Assembly: GCF_003351145.1 (NCBI RefSeq)
Contig: NZ_QQSV01000010.1
Span: 1 to 64,000 of the forward strand
Reading direction: 5' to 3'
DNA from: Meiothermus sp. QL-1
GTDB lineage: Bacteria > Deinococcota > Deinococci > Deinococcales > Thermaceae
DNA: 64,000 bases
Shown here: positions 52,090-62,446 of the stretch, piece by piece
How the letters are laid out: every line of letters starts with the position of its first letter
Position numbering within the stretch: the stretch's first letter is position 1
Translations under genes and position numbers: made by a program
The notes under the pieces: model-generated
Databases searched by the model: none
Told to the model about the DNA's origin: nothing
What the model saw: the letters and a program-made list of their open reading frames with translations, nothing else

Positions 52090-54261
52090 GTGCTCTACCT
52101 GCGTGGCCTGGTCATTCTCCTTTTGCTCCTGGCCTTCTGGGGCCCCAGCCTGCCTTTGGCCCCAGTGCGCACGGTGGTACTTCTGGACCAGAGCCCCTCG
52201 GCGCGGGAGGCGGTATGGCAGCTAGCTCCACGACTCGAGCTCCCCGGGGCGCAGTACGTGGCCTTTGCCAGCGGGGCGGTGGAGGTAGCAGCCCCCACGG
52301 CCCGGCGGCTCGACCTGGGAGAGGGCACCCGGCTGGAGGAGGCCCTGAAAAAGGCTATGGAGCTGAAGCCAGACCGGATTGTGCTCGTTTCCGACGGGCT
52401 TTTTCAGGATGAGCCTCTGCCACCCAAGGTCCCCCTTTACGCGCTCTACCAGCCGCCCAGCCCCTACGTGGCCCTCAGCCTGGTGGGTCCGGCCCTGCCC
52501 TTGCGGGGGGAGACGGTGGAGGTGCGGGCGGTGCTGGAGGCTACCGCCCCCACCGAGGCCCGGCTCACCCTAGAGGGCCCGGCGGGGCGGCTTTCGCGCC
52601 GGGTGGAGCTGGCTCCTGGGCGGCAGAGCCTGGGTTACCGTTTCCGCCTGGAGGAGCCCGCGGTGGTCAGGGCCCGCCTGGAAAGCCCTCTGGGCGACAG
52701 GGAGGCCCGGCTCGAGCTCAGCCCTTCCGACGCCACCCGGGTCTGGGTGTTGGGGGATGCCGCGCTGGCCCGCTACCTGCGGGCGCAGGGGTTTTTGGTG
52801 GAGGAGCGGCAGGAGGTTGCGCTGCCCATCAGGGCCGAGGTGGTGGCGCTGGGGGTGGGGGCGCGCGACCTTTCGGCGGCAGAGCTGGATGCCCTGCAGA
52901 GCTTCTTGCAGCAGGGCGGCAGCCTGCTCTGGACCGCCACCCCCCGGGGGCTTTTCTTCGGCGGGTGGGAGCGGAGCAGCCTGGCCGACAGCCTGCCCCT
53001 GGAGCCGGTGGAGGAGCCCGGGGGGATGGGCATCGTGCTGGTGCTGGATGTCTCGGGGAGCATGCTCGAGGCCGACAAGCTGGGGCTGGCGGTGGTGGGG
53101 GCGCTGGAGCTCGTTCGCTCAGCCCGGTCCCAGGACTACATCGGGGTGGTGCTCTTTTCCGACAGGCCCCGCTGGCTGTTCCGGCCCCGCCCCATGACCG
53201 AGCAGGGCCGCAGAGAGGCTGAAAGCCTATTGCTCTCCATAGAGGCCGGGGGGGGAACCATGATCCGCCGGGCCTACCTCGAGGCCCTGGAGGCCCTGGA
53301 GGACGTGCCCACCAAATCCAAGCAGGTCATCGCCCTTACCGACGGCCTGGTGGCCGACGCGGCCCCCGAGATTTTCGAGGCGGCCCGCCGGGCCAGTCCC
53401 GAGATAAAGACCAGCACCGTGGCCATCGGCGCCGATGCCGACCGGCGCTTTCTGCGCGAGCTGGCCGAGGCTGGGGGCGGGAGCTTTTGGGATGTGCCGC
53501 GGCCCCAGGACCTGCCCCGCTTCTTCCTGGAGGAAGCCCAGCGGGCCTTTCGCCGGGAGGTGCTGGAGGGGCGCTTCCCCGTGACGGTGCGCCCCCACCC
53601 GGTGAGCCGGGGGACGGCCCCGCCGCCGGTCTCGGTACTCCTTCCGGCCAGGGCCAAACCCTGGGCCCAGGCCGTGTTGACCAGCGGGGAGGGGGTGATC
53701 CTGGCCGTGGGGGAGAGCGGGCGGGGCCGGGTGGCCGCCCTGGCCACCGACCTGTCCCGCTCCTGGCAGGAGTGGAGCGGGGCTTCGAGGCTGGCAGCCG
53801 AGCTGGTGCGCTGGCTGGCCCAGACCCCTGCCCGGCCCCGCGTGCAGGCGCTGCGGGAGGAGGGGTTGGTGCGGGTGGTGCTCGAGGGCCAGTTCGAGCG
53901 CCCGGTGCTCCGGGCCTTCGGGCGGGAACAACCCTTCATGCCGGTGGGCCCTTTGCGCTACGAGGCCCGGCTGCCGCGGGGGGCGGTGGGGCAGGCGGTG
54001 GTGCTCGATGGGGAGCCCCGCCTTCGCCTCGAGCTGCCGGCTTTGCCGGAGTGGCGCCTGGAGGACGGGCAGGAAAACCTGCGGCGGCTGGCCGAGGCCA
54101 GCGGGGGGCGCCTCCTCGCCGACCCTGCCGAACTGCGCAGCCTGCCCGGGCGTAAAGGTGTGAGCCTGCAGCTTCCGCTCATAGCCCTGGCGCTCTTGCT
54201 TTTCCTGCTGGAGCGCTACCTCGAGCACCGGCGGCTGGTGCCCCTGGCAAAATCGGCTTGA
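52090..54261 (+). CDS. Large membrane-anchored vWA-domain protein
   Basis: 723 aa. N-terminal helix (LVILLLLLAFWGPSLPL), a first degenerate vWA-like region (VVLLDQSPSAREAV), a GATase1-like segment ending LQQGGSLLWTATPRG, a full vWA domain with MIDAS DVSGSML and LTDGLV (about residues 315-490), and a C-terminal helix (LPLIALALLLFLLERYL). This layout resembles BatA/CglB-like and glutamine-amidotransferase-like vWA proteins in envelopes. GTG 52090 sits 6 nt behind CATAAT. Readings starting earlier run through the tmRNA. Possible client of a MoxR ATPase. Confidence 0.85.
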   Translation: MLYLRGLVILLLLLAFWGPSLPLAPVRTVVLLDQSPSAREAVWQLAPRLELPGAQYVAFASGAVEVAAPTARRLDLGEGTRLEEALKKAMELKPDRIVLVSDGLFQDEPLPPKVPLYALYQPPSPYVALSLVGPALPLRGETVEVRAVLEATAPTEARLTLEGPAGRLSRRVELAPGRQSLGYRFRLEEPAVVRARLESPLGDREARLELSPSDATRVWVLGDAALARYLRAQGFLVEERQEVALPIRAEVVALGVGARDLSAAELDALQSFLQQGGSLLWTATPRGLFFGGWERSSLADSLPLEPVEEPGGMGIVLVLDVSGSMLEADKLGLAVVGALELVRSARSQDYIGVVLFSDRPRWLFRPRPMTEQGRREAESLLLSIEAGGGTMIRRAYLEALEALEDVPTKSKQVIALTDGLVADAAPEIFEAARRASPEIKTSTVAIGADADRRFLRELAEAGGGSFWDVPRPQDLPRFFLEEAQRAFRREVLEGRFPVTVRPHPVSRGTAPPPVSVLLPARAKPWAQAVLTSGEGVILAVGESGRGRVAALATDLSRSWQEWSGASRLAAELVRWLAQTPARPRVQALREEGLVRVVLEGQFERPVLRAFGREQPFMPVGPLRYEARLPRGAVGQAVVLDGEPRLRLELPALPEWRLEDGQENLRRLAEASGGRLLADPAELRSLPGRKGVSLQLPLIALALLLFLLERYLEHRRLVPLAKSA

Positions 54262-54285
54262 CTTTGTCTTCAAAAGGGGTAGGGT
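54258..54285 (+). promoter_or_regulatory. Leaderless promoter of the subtilase gene
   Basis: TTGACT (54258-54263), 16-bp spacer, TAGGGT (54280-54285), 7 nt before GTG 54293. The -35 overlaps the stop codon of the vWA gene. Confidence 0.68.
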
Positions 54286-54292
54286 TGGGGCA

Positions 54293-56146
54293 GTGTGGCG
54301 CTGGCTCTGGTTGCTGCTGCTGGCGGGTTGCGCGTCGCCGGCCTGGGAGCCTGGGGTGGCCCCGTTCGTTCCGGCCGAGGTGGTGCTGGAGGGCACCCAG
54401 GGTGCCCTGGTGCTGCGGGTGGGCACCCATGTGGCCTGGCGGCTGACGCCGCTGGACGACTGGCTCACGGCCAGCCCGGCCAGCGGGCTGGGCCCCAGGA
54501 CGGTGGCCCTGAGCGCCCGCTTTGCTAGAGAAATCGAGGAGCAGCCCGAGATTCGGGGAACCCTGCTGCTCTCAGGCGATGTCCAGGCCCGTATTGTGGT
54601 GCGCCTGCCGCTGGTACGGGTGGAGGGACGGGTGGAGGAGGGAAGCCCAGCGCCGCAGGCCTGGTCCCCGGCCGGCCCCAGGACCGAGCCGCCTTCCGGC
54701 CCCGCCGGCGAGGTCCTGGTCAAGTACCGCACCAGCCCACCGGTGCTGCCCCAGGGGGTGCAGGTGCTGGCCCACGACCGCATCAACCGCCTTACCAAGC
54801 TCAAAGCGGCCGAACCCCAGGCCCTCCTGGAGCGCCTGCGCTCGGACCCTGGCGTGGCCTGGGCCGAGCCCAACGGCCAGGTCCAGGTCCAGGGAGAGCC
54901 CACCGACCAGTACTACCCCGAGCAGTGGTACCTGCGTGCGACCGGGGCCCGCTTCGCTTACCTGCAGTCCTACAGCACCCCGGTTACTGTGGCGGTGGTG
55001 GACACCGGGGTGCGCTACGACCACCCCGACCTGGCTGGGCGGCTCTGGCGGCCGGGTGAGGGGGCTTATGACTTTGTGGGGGATGGCGCCCAGCCCTGCG
55101 ATGAGCCGCAAGGGGATGCAGGCGACCCCGACCCCACCGACCCCTGCGACCAGGTTGCCCAGACCGGGGGCAGCCACGGTACCCACGTGACCGGTATTAT
55201 CGTGGCCAACAGCGGCAGCTTTACTCCGCCCTGCCCCACCTGCTCCTCCTCGGGCATCGTGGGTATGGCCTACAATGCCCCGGTCAAGGTGCTGCCCCTG
55301 CGGGTGCTGGGTCCCCGGGGGAGCGGCACTTTCGAGAACGTGGCGCTGGCCATCCGCTATGCGGCGGGCATTCCGGTGGAGAAGGGGGGGCGGCTTCTGA
55401 TTAACCCCCGTCCTGCCCAGGTCATCAACCTCTCGCTGGGCTCGCTGGTCTACTCCCAGGCCATGTGCGAAGCGGTGGCCGAGGCGGTGGACCGGGGGGT
55501 GCTGGTGGTGGCCGCGGCGGGCAACTTCCAGCGGGAACAGCCCGGAAGGCCGGTCTACCCGGCGGCCTGCCCCGGGGCCATCGCGGTGGCGGCCACCGAC
55601 CGGGATAACCGGGTGGCCCCCTACAGCCAGCAGAACAGCGCGGTGGGTATGGCCGCTCCGGGGGGCAACACCGGGGGGGGTATTCTCTCCACCACCTGGG
55701 ACTACACCAGCGGTCTGCCCAACTACAGCTTTTACATCGGCACCTCCCAGGCCACCCCCCAGGTGGCGGCTGCCCTGGCCATGCTGATGGCTGCGGGCCG
55801 GAGCCCCACGGAGGCTTGGACCCTTCTTAGAGAAAACGCCACCGACCTGGGCCCCCCAGGCCGGGACGACGCCTACGGCTACGGCTTCTTGAACCTACCG
55901 GCGGCCTTCGGCTGGGTCCTGCCCCGGGGGGGGTTCCTGGTGGACTTCCGGGGGCCCATGGAGCGCCTGGTTCCGGCGCCCACCGGGGCTTTTTCGACCT
56001 ACCTGCTGCCGGGCTCCTACACCCTGAGGGCCTGCCGCGACGATTCCGGCAACGGTCTTTGCGACCCGAATGAGCCCTGGCTTGCCCGGGAGGTGCAGGT
56101 AAGCGGGCGGGGGCCGCTGGAGCTGGGCACCCTCGTCCTCCCGTAG
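54293..56146 (+). CDS. Lipoprotein subtilisin-family (S8) serine protease
   Basis: 617 aa. Lipoprotein signal WLWLLLLAGC (Cys12). A region of about 130 residues with a proline-rich linker, a propeptide-like part (LVKYRTSPPVL ... VAWAEPN), then the peptidase: Asp in VAVVDTGVRYDHPDL, His in GSHGTHVTG, oxyanion Asn in AAAGNF, Ser in GTSQATPQVAAALA. Several extra cysteines surround the His motif (QPCDE, PCDQ, CPTC), suggesting disulfides. A short beta domain with CRDDSGNGLCDPNEPW follows the protease. Probably anchored in the envelope and facing outward. Confidence 0.95.
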   Translation: MWRWLWLLLLAGCASPAWEPGVAPFVPAEVVLEGTQGALVLRVGTHVAWRLTPLDDWLTASPASGLGPRTVALSARFAREIEEQPEIRGTLLLSGDVQARIVVRLPLVRVEGRVEEGSPAPQAWSPAGPRTEPPSGPAGEVLVKYRTSPPVLPQGVQVLAHDRINRLTKLKAAEPQALLERLRSDPGVAWAEPNGQVQVQGEPTDQYYPEQWYLRATGARFAYLQSYSTPVTVAVVDTGVRYDHPDLAGRLWRPGEGAYDFVGDGAQPCDEPQGDAGDPDPTDPCDQVAQTGGSHGTHVTGIIVANSGSFTPPCPTCSSSGIVGMAYNAPVKVLPLRVLGPRGSGTFENVALAIRYAAGIPVEKGGRLLINPRPAQVINLSLGSLVYSQAMCEAVAEAVDRGVLVVAAAGNFQREQPGRPVYPAACPGAIAVAATDRDNRVAPYSQQNSAVGMAAPGGNTGGGILSTTWDYTSGLPNYSFYIGTSQATPQVAAALAMLMAAGRSPTEAWTLLRENATDLGPPGRDDAYGYGFLNLPAAFGWVLPRGGFLVDFRGPMERLVPAPTGAFSTYLLPGSYTLRACRDDSGNGLCDPNEPWLAREVQVSGRGPLELGTLVLP

Positions 56147-58846
56147 CTAGTCGCGCCCAAAGTACTCGGCCAGCTGCTCGCGGGTGATGAGCACCTCCCG
56201 CGGCTTGCTGCCCTGGTGGGGCCCTACGATGCCCATGGCCTCCAGCGCGTCCACCAGCTTGCCAGCACGGGCATGCCCCACGGAAAGCCTTCGCTGGAGA
56301 CGCGAAACCGAGGCGTAGCCCTCTTCAATCACGATCTCCGCAGCCCTCTTCAGAAGGGGGTCGCCAAAGTCGACCTCACCGGCCCCCCCGCTTCCTCCGC
56401 CCAGGCTCGAGGAGCCCTCGAAGTCGCTGCCGTACTGGGCCGCGAAGGTGTCTTCAAAACTCTGCTCGCGCAGGAAGGCTGCGATGCGGTGGACCTCGCT
56501 TTCCGAGAGGAAGGGCCCCTGCAGCCGTACCGGCTTAGGCAGGCCAGGCTGGTGGAAGAGCATATCGCCCTGGCCCACCAGCCGCTCGGCCCCGTAGGTA
56601 TCCAGGATGGTGCGGGAGTCGAACCCGGACGACACCGCGAAGGCCATGCGGGCCGGGATGTTGACCTTGATCAGGCTGGTGAGAATGTCCACCGAGGGGC
56701 GCTGGGTGGCCAGAATCAGGTGCATACCAGTGGCGCGGGCCATCTGGGCCAGGCGCAAAATGGCCTGCTCCACTTCCTTGGGGGCGGTGATCATCAGGTC
56801 GGCCAGCTCGTCAATCACGATTACCAGGTAGGGCAGGGTGGGTTCGCCCGCAGCGCGCATCTTCTGGTTGAACTGCTCGAGGTTCCGCGCACCCACCTGG
56901 CTCATCATCCTGTAGCGCCGCTCCATGTGGGCCACCGCCCCTAGCAGCACCCCGGCGGCATCGGCAGGGTTGGTGACCACCGGCCGCACCAGGTGGGGGA
57001 TGCCCTCGTAGGGGGTGAGCTCGACCATCTTGGGGTCGATCATCAAGAAGCGCAGCTCGGTGGGAAGGTACCTGAACAGCAGGCTTACGATGAGGGTGTT
57101 CACCGCCACCGACTTGCCCGAGCCGGTCGAGCCTGCGATGAGCAGATGGGGCATTTTTGCCAGGTCCCTCACCCACATCTCCCCGTCGATGCTCTTCCCC
57201 AGCACCAGGGGGAGGGTGTCCTTGCTGCGGACAAAGGCCGGACTCTGCACCGCCTCGCTGTAGCGCACCAGCTCGCGCTCGGCGTTGGGCACCTCCAGGC
57301 CAATCACGCTCTTGCCGGGAATGGGCGCTTCGATGCGCACCGAGCCTGCCGCCAGGGCCAGGGCCAGGTCGTTGTGCAGGTTCTGCACCCGGCTGATTTT
57401 CTCGCCGGGGGCGGGCTCGAGCTCAAACCGGGTGACGGTGGGCCCCCGGGACCAGCCCACCACCCGGGCTTCTACCCCGTGGTGGGCCAGGGTGCGGTTG
57501 ATAAGCTCGGCCTGCTCCCTGGTGATGCGCTCCAGGGCCCTGGGGTCGAGGCGGGGAGGGTCGGGCGGGTCGAGCAGCTCCAAGCCGGGGAGGGCCAGAG
57601 CAGTGGTGCGCGGGGGCTGGGGGCTGGGGGTTGGGGGCTGGGGTTGGCTGGCCACCCCCACCTTCGCAGGCTCAGGGAAGACGAAGTCGAAGTCGAAAAG
57701 GGGTTCGGCTGGGGGACTAACGGCAGGGGGTTCGGCTGAGAGGCCCTTTTCCAGCAAAGCCCGCAGCCCCGCCGGGTGGGCCTCTTTGGGGGCCGTCTCC
57801 AACCACTCGGCCCAGCGCAGCCAGCCATCCACCCGCTTTTCCAGTTCCTGCGCCAGGGCTTCGACCTTCTGCCACTGGGCCAGCCGCTTGTGGTGCGCTT
57901 CCAGGGCTTTAAGGAGGCTCTGGACCGTGGGGGGTTCCGAAGCCAGGGCCCCTTCGGCCTGGCGGGTGAGGGTGCGGACTTTGTGTAGGAGAGCGCCTAT
58001 CTCCAGCAAGAGCGTTGCGCGGCGCTCCTCCAGGGCCTGGGCCAGCTCCTCCCCCTCATGCAAGGCGGTGGCCAGCGCGGCGGAGAGGCGTTCCAGGCGG
58101 CTCTCGAGGGTCCGGGGCTCGGCCTCGAGCCTGGCTTTGAGCTCCCGGGTTCGTTCGGCGCGGAACTCCTCCAGCAATCGCTCCAGGCCCTCCAGGGCCG
58201 CCCCGTCCACCGGGGTGCGGCGCAGGGCCTCGAGGTCTTCCAGAAGGCCGGTGAGGCTTTTGTGTTCGGGGTAGTGCTTGAGCAGAGCGCGCACCTCCCC
58301 CGCCAGCCGGCTGGCCCCCTGGGCGCAGCGGTAGGCCCCGTACAGCCGGCGCCCGGCCAGCACCACCCGCTGCACCCCTCGAGCCAGCAGGTAGCCCGGG
58401 GGCCGGCGTAGGGCCAGGTCGGCCACCAGGCTCAGGGCCAGCAGGGGAAAAAGAAGCCCCGCGCTTCCCAGCCAGCCGGTCAGCAAAGCATGCAACCGCT
58501 GGCCCAGGCTCCCGCCGAAGGCCCCTGCCAAGGGCAGGGTCAGGAACCCCGCCAAAGCGCCCAGGGCGGTGGCGCGGAAGAAGCCGGCCAGCGGCCGCTC
58601 CAGCAGCAGCCAGAGGCCCAGCAGGGCCACCCAGGGGGGCAGCAGCCAGGCCAGGTAGCCCAGGCTGCCCACCAAGACCTGCTGGAGGCTGTGGCCGAGC
58701 TGCCCGGCCAGGCTGGCGCCGAAGTAGACGGCGGCGGCCAGCAGAACAGCCAGCCCCAGGAGGAAGAGCGAGAGGGCCTCGAGGTCCCGCCGGTCAGCCC
58801 GGAGGGGTTGGGTGCCTTTCTCTCCCTTGGTTTTTCCCTTTGCCAT
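56147..58846 (-). CDS. ftsK: FtsK/SpoIIIE-family DNA translocase
   Basis: 899 aa. Four N-terminal membrane helices (residues about 20-190), a long helical linker rich in LE/RL heptads (about 230-440), then the motor with Walker [13 protein letters not shown], Walker [12 protein letters not shown] and [13 protein letters not shown], and a C-terminal winged-helix gamma domain ([21 protein letters not shown]). Pumps chromosome ends through the division septum. ATG 58846 lies 7 nt behind TAGAAT; longer upstream frames overlap the neighbouring terminator and skp gene. Confidence 0.96.
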   Translation of the reverse strand: MAKGKTKGEKGTQPLRADRRDLEALSLFLLGLAVLLAAAVYFGASLAGQLGHSLQQVLVGSLGYLAWLLPPWVALLGLWLLLERPLAGFFRATALGALAGFLTLPLAGAFGGSLGQRLHALLTGWLGSAGLLFPLLALSLVADLALRRPPGYLLARGVQRVVLAGRRLYGAYRCAQGASRLAGEVRALLKHYPEHKSLTGLLEDLEALRRTPVDGAALEGLERLLEEFRAERTRELKARLEAEPRTLESRLERLSAALATALHEGEELAQALEERRATLLLEIGALLHKVRTLTRQAEGALASEPPTVQSLLKALEAHHKRLAQWQKVEALAQELEKRVDGWLRWAEWLETAPKEAHPAGLRALLEKGLSAEPPAVSPPAEPLFDFDFVFPEPAKVGVASQPQPPTPSPQPPRTTALALPGLELLDPPDPPRLDPRALERITREQAELINRTLAHHGVEARVVGWSRGPTVTRFELEPAPGEKISRVQNLHNDLALALAAGSVRIEAPIPGKSVIGLEVPNAERELVRYSEAVQSPAFVRSKDTLPLVLGKSIDGEMWVRDLAKMPHLLIAGSTGSGKSVAVNTLIVSLLFRYLPTELRFLMIDPKMVELTPYEGIPHLVRPVVTNPADAAGVLLGAVAHMERRYRMMSQVGARNLEQFNQKMRAAGEPTLPYLVIVIDELADLMITAPKEVEQAILRLAQMARATGMHLILATQRPSVDILTSLIKVNIPARMAFAVSSGFDSRTILDTYGAERLVGQGDMLFHQPGLPKPVRLQGPFLSESEVHRIAAFLREQSFEDTFAAQYGSDFEGSSSLGGGSGGAGEVDFGDPLLKRAAEIVIEEGYASVSRLQRRLSVGHARAGKLVDALEAMGIVGPHQGSKPREVLITREQLAEYFGRD

Positions 58847-58853
58847 CGCTATG

Positions 58854-58859
58854 ATTCTA
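58854..58859 (-). promoter_or_regulatory. -10 box of ftsK
   Basis: TAGAAT on the minus strand, 7 nt before ATG 58846; no clear -35. Confidence 0.55.
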
Positions 58860-58892
58860 ACATAGGGCCTAATAGGCCTGACCCCAACGGCA

Positions 58893-58920
58893 TTAAAAAG
58901 CGCGGGAAGCATCCCGCGCT
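58893..58920 (-). terminator. Terminator of the twin skp-like genes
   Basis: Perfect stem AGCGCGGGA/TCCCGCGCT with AGCA loop (58899-58920), then CTTTTTAA on the minus strand. Confidence 0.9.
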
Positions 58921-58934
58921 GAGGGGAGGCTCTC

Positions 58935-59423
58935 TTACTTGGGCAGGGCCCTGATGACCGCGTCGGTGAGGTCGAGCTCATCGGCCGCGTAGACCACCAG
59001 CCCACTCTGTGCGGCCACCCTTTTGTCCAGAACTATGGCGAAGCCCTGCTGCTGGGCTACCCGGGCGATGGCCTGGTCGATCTCCTCGGTGATGGGTTTG
59101 AGGGCGGCGTTGGCCCGCTCGGTCCACTTCCTCCCGGCCTCCTGCAGGCTTTGGGCCACGATGCGGTAATCCTGCTGTTCTTTGGCGGTGGCGTTGCCGG
59201 CCCTGAGCTTGGCCTCCAGGGCCTGGGCCTGGTCGCGCAGGGGTTTTAGCTCCCGCTCAGCCTGGGCGCGGATGTCCTGCACCTTCTTGAAGTCTTTGTG
59301 GGCCTGGACCACCTTTTCGGCGTCCACGTAGCCCACCCGGGTGGGCACGGAGCGGTTCTGGGCCAAGAGGGAGCCCCCCAGGACCAAAAAGGCCAGCGCT
59401 GCTACAATCGTCCAGTTTCTCAT
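58935..59423 (-). CDS. Skp/OmpH-like periplasmic chaperone, copy 1
   Basis: 162 aa: signal peptide ([17 protein letters not shown]), [20 protein letters not shown], a long coiled-coil of about 90 residues, then the [19 protein letters not shown] beta part typical of OmpH/Skp. Holds unfolded outer-membrane proteins. Tandem with a related copy 2 nt upstream. Confidence 0.9.
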   Translation of the reverse strand: MRNWTIVAALAFLVLGGSLLAQNRSVPTRVGYVDAEKVVQAHKDFKKVQDIRAQAERELKPLRDQAQALEAKLRAGNATAKEQQDYRIVAQSLQEAGRKWTERANAALKPITEEIDQAIARVAQQQGFAIVLDKRVAAQSGLVVYAADELDLTDAVIRALPK

Positions 59424-59425
59424 AA

Positions 59426-59920
59426 TCAGGGTTTGGGTAGGGCGGCCAGGACAGCAGGCGTCAGGTCGAGGCTGCTTTCCGCGTAGACCACCAGGCCGCT
59501 TCTGGCGGCTACGTTTTGGTCAAGCACCAGGGCAAAACCCTGCTGCTGGGCTATTTGCCCAAGCACCCGCTCTACTTCCTGGTTGATGGGCATCAGGAGG
59601 GCATCCCCCTGCTCCTTCCACTTCTGGGCTGCGGCCTGGAACTGCTGGGCCAGGTTCAAGTAGGCCTGCTGCTCGCTCTGGCTTGCGCTGCCCGCAGCTA
59701 TTTTCCCCTCCAGGGCTTGCAGTTGAGCCTGGAGGGGCCTGAGCTCGCCCTCGGCCTGGGCCTGCAGGGCTCGGACCCGGGCGAACTGGGGGTGGGCCTC
59801 CACCGCGGCTTGGACGTTGAGGTAACCGATTTTTTCGGCGGTGGGCCGGTCCTGCGCCATGAGCAGGCCGCTTAGAAGCAGCCCGGCCAGCGATGGCGCA
59901 AGCAGCGGGAAGCGCTCCAT
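59426..59920 (-). CDS. Skp/OmpH-like periplasmic chaperone, copy 2
   Basis: 164 aa, same plan: signal (LLLSGLLMAQ), IGYLNVQAAVEAHPQFARV, coiled-coil, then FALVLDQNVAARSGLVVYAESSLDLTPAVL. Clear paralogue of the downstream copy, from an old tandem duplication. ATG 59920 lies 8 nt behind TAGGGT (59934-59929). Confidence 0.9.
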   Translation of the reverse strand: MERFPLLAPSLAGLLLSGLLMAQDRPTAEKIGYLNVQAAVEAHPQFARVRALQAQAEGELRPLQAQLQALEGKIAAGSASQSEQQAYLNLAQQFQAAAQKWKEQGDALLMPINQEVERVLGQIAQQQGFALVLDQNVAARSGLVVYAESSLDLTPAVLAALPKP

Positions 59921-60039
59921 ACCAGACTACCCTACGCCTTTCCCCTTAGCGAAGCGTGAGAGGTAAGCGGCTGGCATCTTAGGCCTTCTCGGGCTATGGT
60001 GTCGCCTGCTGGGGTGTGGCCCCAGGAAGGAGCAAACCG

Positions 60040-60477
60040 ATGAAGCGTTTAGTTGTTTTTTTCCTACTGATTGCGGCCATTGCTTCACTAGGCCTGGCCC
60101 AGCGGGCCTTCCAACTGCGCGTTTCTGTGCCCAGCCCAAGCCTGGGGTTGGGCCTGGAGGCCGGCCTGCAGCGCGACCTGGTGGGCCTCATCTACGGCGA
60201 CCTGGTTTTCTCGGGTCCTGGCGTCTTGCTTGGAGGAGAGGTGCTTTTCAAGCCCGATCTGGGGCAGTTTGACCGCGGCCTCCGGGGCATCCGGCCCTAC
60301 TTCGGCGGGGGGCTGGGCGTGAAGGTGCCCAGCGCGGAGTTTCTCCTCAGCCTGAGCGCTGGGGTCGAGTTTGCTCTGGACCGCGACACAGGTCTTTTCA
60401 TCGGTGGCCAGAGCCTATTCCCCTTTACCGGCTCGCCCTCCTCGGGGCGCTTGCTCATAGGAGCGGTGCTGCGCTAG
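60040..60477 (+). CDS. Small exported beta-barrel-like protein
   Basis: 145 aa with a signal peptide (KRLVVFFLLIAAIASLGLAQ), then alternating hydrophobic strands with glycine-rich turns (IRPYFGGGLGVKVPSAEFLLSLSAGVEFAL) ending in ...LLIGAVLR. Likely a small outer-membrane barrel. ATG chosen because AGGAAGG lies about 8 nt upstream. Divergent from the skp-like pair, which might handle it. Possible -10 TATGGT at 59995-60000. Confidence 0.7.
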   Translation: MKRLVVFFLLIAAIASLGLAQRAFQLRVSVPSPSLGLGLEAGLQRDLVGLIYGDLVFSGPGVLLGGEVLFKPDLGQFDRGLRGIRPYFGGGLGVKVPSAEFLLSLSAGVEFALDRDTGLFIGGQSLFPFTGSPSSGRLLIGAVLR

Positions 60478-60481
60478 GGGG

Positions 60482-62446
60482 TTAGCGCCTGGCCTCGAGC
60501 CGGGCGCGCATCTCCTCCACCAGGGCCTCGAGCCCAAGGACCCGCTGGGTGGCCACATGCCGTTCCCGGAGGTTCACCGTGCCGGTCTCGACCTCCTTGT
60601 CCCCCACCACCAGGATGAGGGGGATTTTCTGCAGCTCGGCGTCGCGCACTTTGGCGTTCATGCGTTCGGAGCGGGTGTCCACCTCCACCCGGAAGCCTGC
60701 CTGCCGGAGGACCTCGGCCACCTGCAGGGCGTAGGGATGGTGCCGGTCGGCGATGGGCACCACCACCGCCTGCACCGGGGCCAGCCAGAGGGGGAAGTCG
60801 CCCCCGAAGTGCTCGATGAGGATGCCGATGAAGCGCTCCAGCGAGCCGAAGGGGGCCCGGTGGATCATTACGGGGCGGTGCTCGGCCCCGTCGGGTCCGG
60901 TGTAGGTGAGCTGGAAACGCTCAGGCAGGTTGTAGTCCACCTGGATGGTGCCGAGCTGCCACTCCCGCCCCAGGACGTCGCGCACCACGAAGTCCAGCTT
61001 GGGGCCGTAGAAGGCCGCGTCCCCAGGTTCTACGGTGTAGGCGAGCCCGGCCTCCTCGCAGGCCTCGATGATTTGCCCTTCTGCTTGCTGCCAGACCTCT
61101 TCCCGGCCCACGTACTTATCCGAGCCCGGCTCCCGCACCCCTACCCGGGCCCGGTAGTGGGTAAGGCCCAGGGTGGAAAAGACCTTCAGCACCAGCTCGA
61201 GCACCCCCAAGAACTCTCCTTTGACCTGCTCGGGGGTGCAGAAGATGTGGGCGTCGTCCTGGGTAAAGCCGCGCACCCGGGTGAGGCCGTTGAGCTCGCC
61301 CGAAAGCTCGTAGCGGTAGACGGTGCCGAACTCGGCCAGCCTGAGGGGCAGCTCGCGGTAGGAGCGGGGCTTGTGGGCGTAGATGCGGATGTGGTGGGGG
61401 CAGTTCATGGGTTTGAGCAGGTACTGCTCGTGCTCGTTGCGCTCGGCCAGGTCCATGAGGGGGAACTGGCTTTCGGCGTAGTAGGGGAAGTGGCCGCTGG
61501 TCTTGTAAAGCTCGATGCTCCCGATGTGGGGGGTGGCGACCAGGTGGTAGCCCCGGCGGACCTGCTCCTCGCGCATAAAGGCGATAAGCTGCTCCCGCAG
61601 CACGTTGCCCTTGGGTAGCCAGATAGGCAGACCCTTGCCCACCATAGGGTCGAGCAAGAAGAGCTCCAGCTCCCGTCCTAGCTTGCGGTGGTCGCGCTTT
61701 TTGGCCTCCTCCTGCTGCCAAAGGTAGTGCTCCAGCTCTTCCTTGGTGCGAAAAGCGATGCCGTAGATGCGCTGGAGCATGGGGCGGCTCGAGTCCCCCC
61801 GCCAGTAGGCCCCGGCGATGCCGGTCAGCTTGAAGTGTGGGGGGATGCGCCCGGTGCTCGGCACGTGGGGGCCCCGGCAGAGGTCGGTGAAGCCATACTC
61901 CTCGCTGCCCTGCTGGTAGAAGCTAATCTCCTCGTCCTCGGGCAGCTCCTCGATGAGCTCGGTCTTGTAGGGGTCTATGCCCTGGTAGCGCTTCAGGGCC
62001 TCGGCCCGGGGGAGCACGAAGCGGCGCAGGGGCAGGTCGGCCGCAAGAATCCGGCGCATCTTCTCCTCAATCAGGGGGAGGTCCTCCTCGCGCACCGGGG
62101 TGGGGGCCTCGAGGTCGTAGTAGAAGCCGTTTTCGATAACCGGGCCAATGGCAAGCCGCACCTCCTCGGGCCGGTGGCCCCGCTCGGCGTAGAGCTCCCG
62201 CACCGCCTGGGCCATCACGTGGGCCAGGGTGTGACGGAAAAGCTGGGCGAACTCGGGGTCCTTCTCGGTCAGGATGCGCACGCTGGCCCCGTTGGGCAGG
62301 GGCTTGAGCAGGTCGTAAAGCTCGCCGTTGACGATGGCGCCCACCGCAGCCTTGGCCAGCCCCGGCCCCACCGAGCGGGCCACGTCCAGGGCGGTAGCGC
62401 CAGGGGAGAGTTCCAGCATCCGTCCGTCGGGCAACACTGCATTCAT
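60482..62446 (-). CDS. thrS: Threonyl-tRNA synthetase
   Basis: 654-aa class II enzyme. TGS domain (MNAVLPDGRMLELSPGATALDVA), the editing/SAD domain with RHTLAHVMAQAVRELY and CRGPHVPSTGRI, motif 2 region ELSGELNGLTRVRGFTQDDAHIFC, motif 3 HRAPFGSLERFIGILIEH, and anticodon-binding C-terminus. Zinc Cys in PMNCPHHI. Its leader has a terminator-like hairpin abutting the ATG. Confidence 0.98.
   Translation of the reverse strand: MNAVLPDGRMLELSPGATALDVARSVGPGLAKAAVGAIVNGELYDLLKPLPNGASVRILTEKDPEFAQLFRHTLAHVMAQAVRELYAERGHRPEEVRLAIGPVIENGFYYDLEAPTPVREEDLPLIEEKMRRILAADLPLRRFVLPRAEALKRYQGIDPYKTELIEELPEDEEISFYQQGSEEYGFTDLCRGPHVPSTGRIPPHFKLTGIAGAYWRGDSSRPMLQRIYGIAFRTKEELEHYLWQQEEAKKRDHRKLGRELELFLLDPMVGKGLPIWLPKGNVLREQLIAFMREEQVRRGYHLVATPHIGSIELYKTSGHFPYYAESQFPLMDLAERNEHEQYLLKPMNCPHHIRIYAHKPRSYRELPLRLAEFGTVYRYELSGELNGLTRVRGFTQDDAHIFCTPEQVKGEFLGVLELVLKVFSTLGLTHYRARVGVREPGSDKYVGREEVWQQAEGQIIEACEEAGLAYTVEPGDAAFYGPKLDFVVRDVLGREWQLGTIQVDYNLPERFQLTYTGPDGAEHRPVMIHRAPFGSLERFIGILIEHFGGDFPLWLAPVQAVVVPIADRHHPYALQVAEVLRQAGFRVEVDTRSERMNAKVRDAELQKIPLILVVGDKEVETGTVNLRERHVATQRVLGLEALVEEMRARLEARR

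Noticed and set aside
58847-59005. N-terminal extension of FtsK
   Set aside because: Overlaps the skp terminator and coding sequence on the same strand; ATG 58846 begins the expected basic cytoplasmic start.
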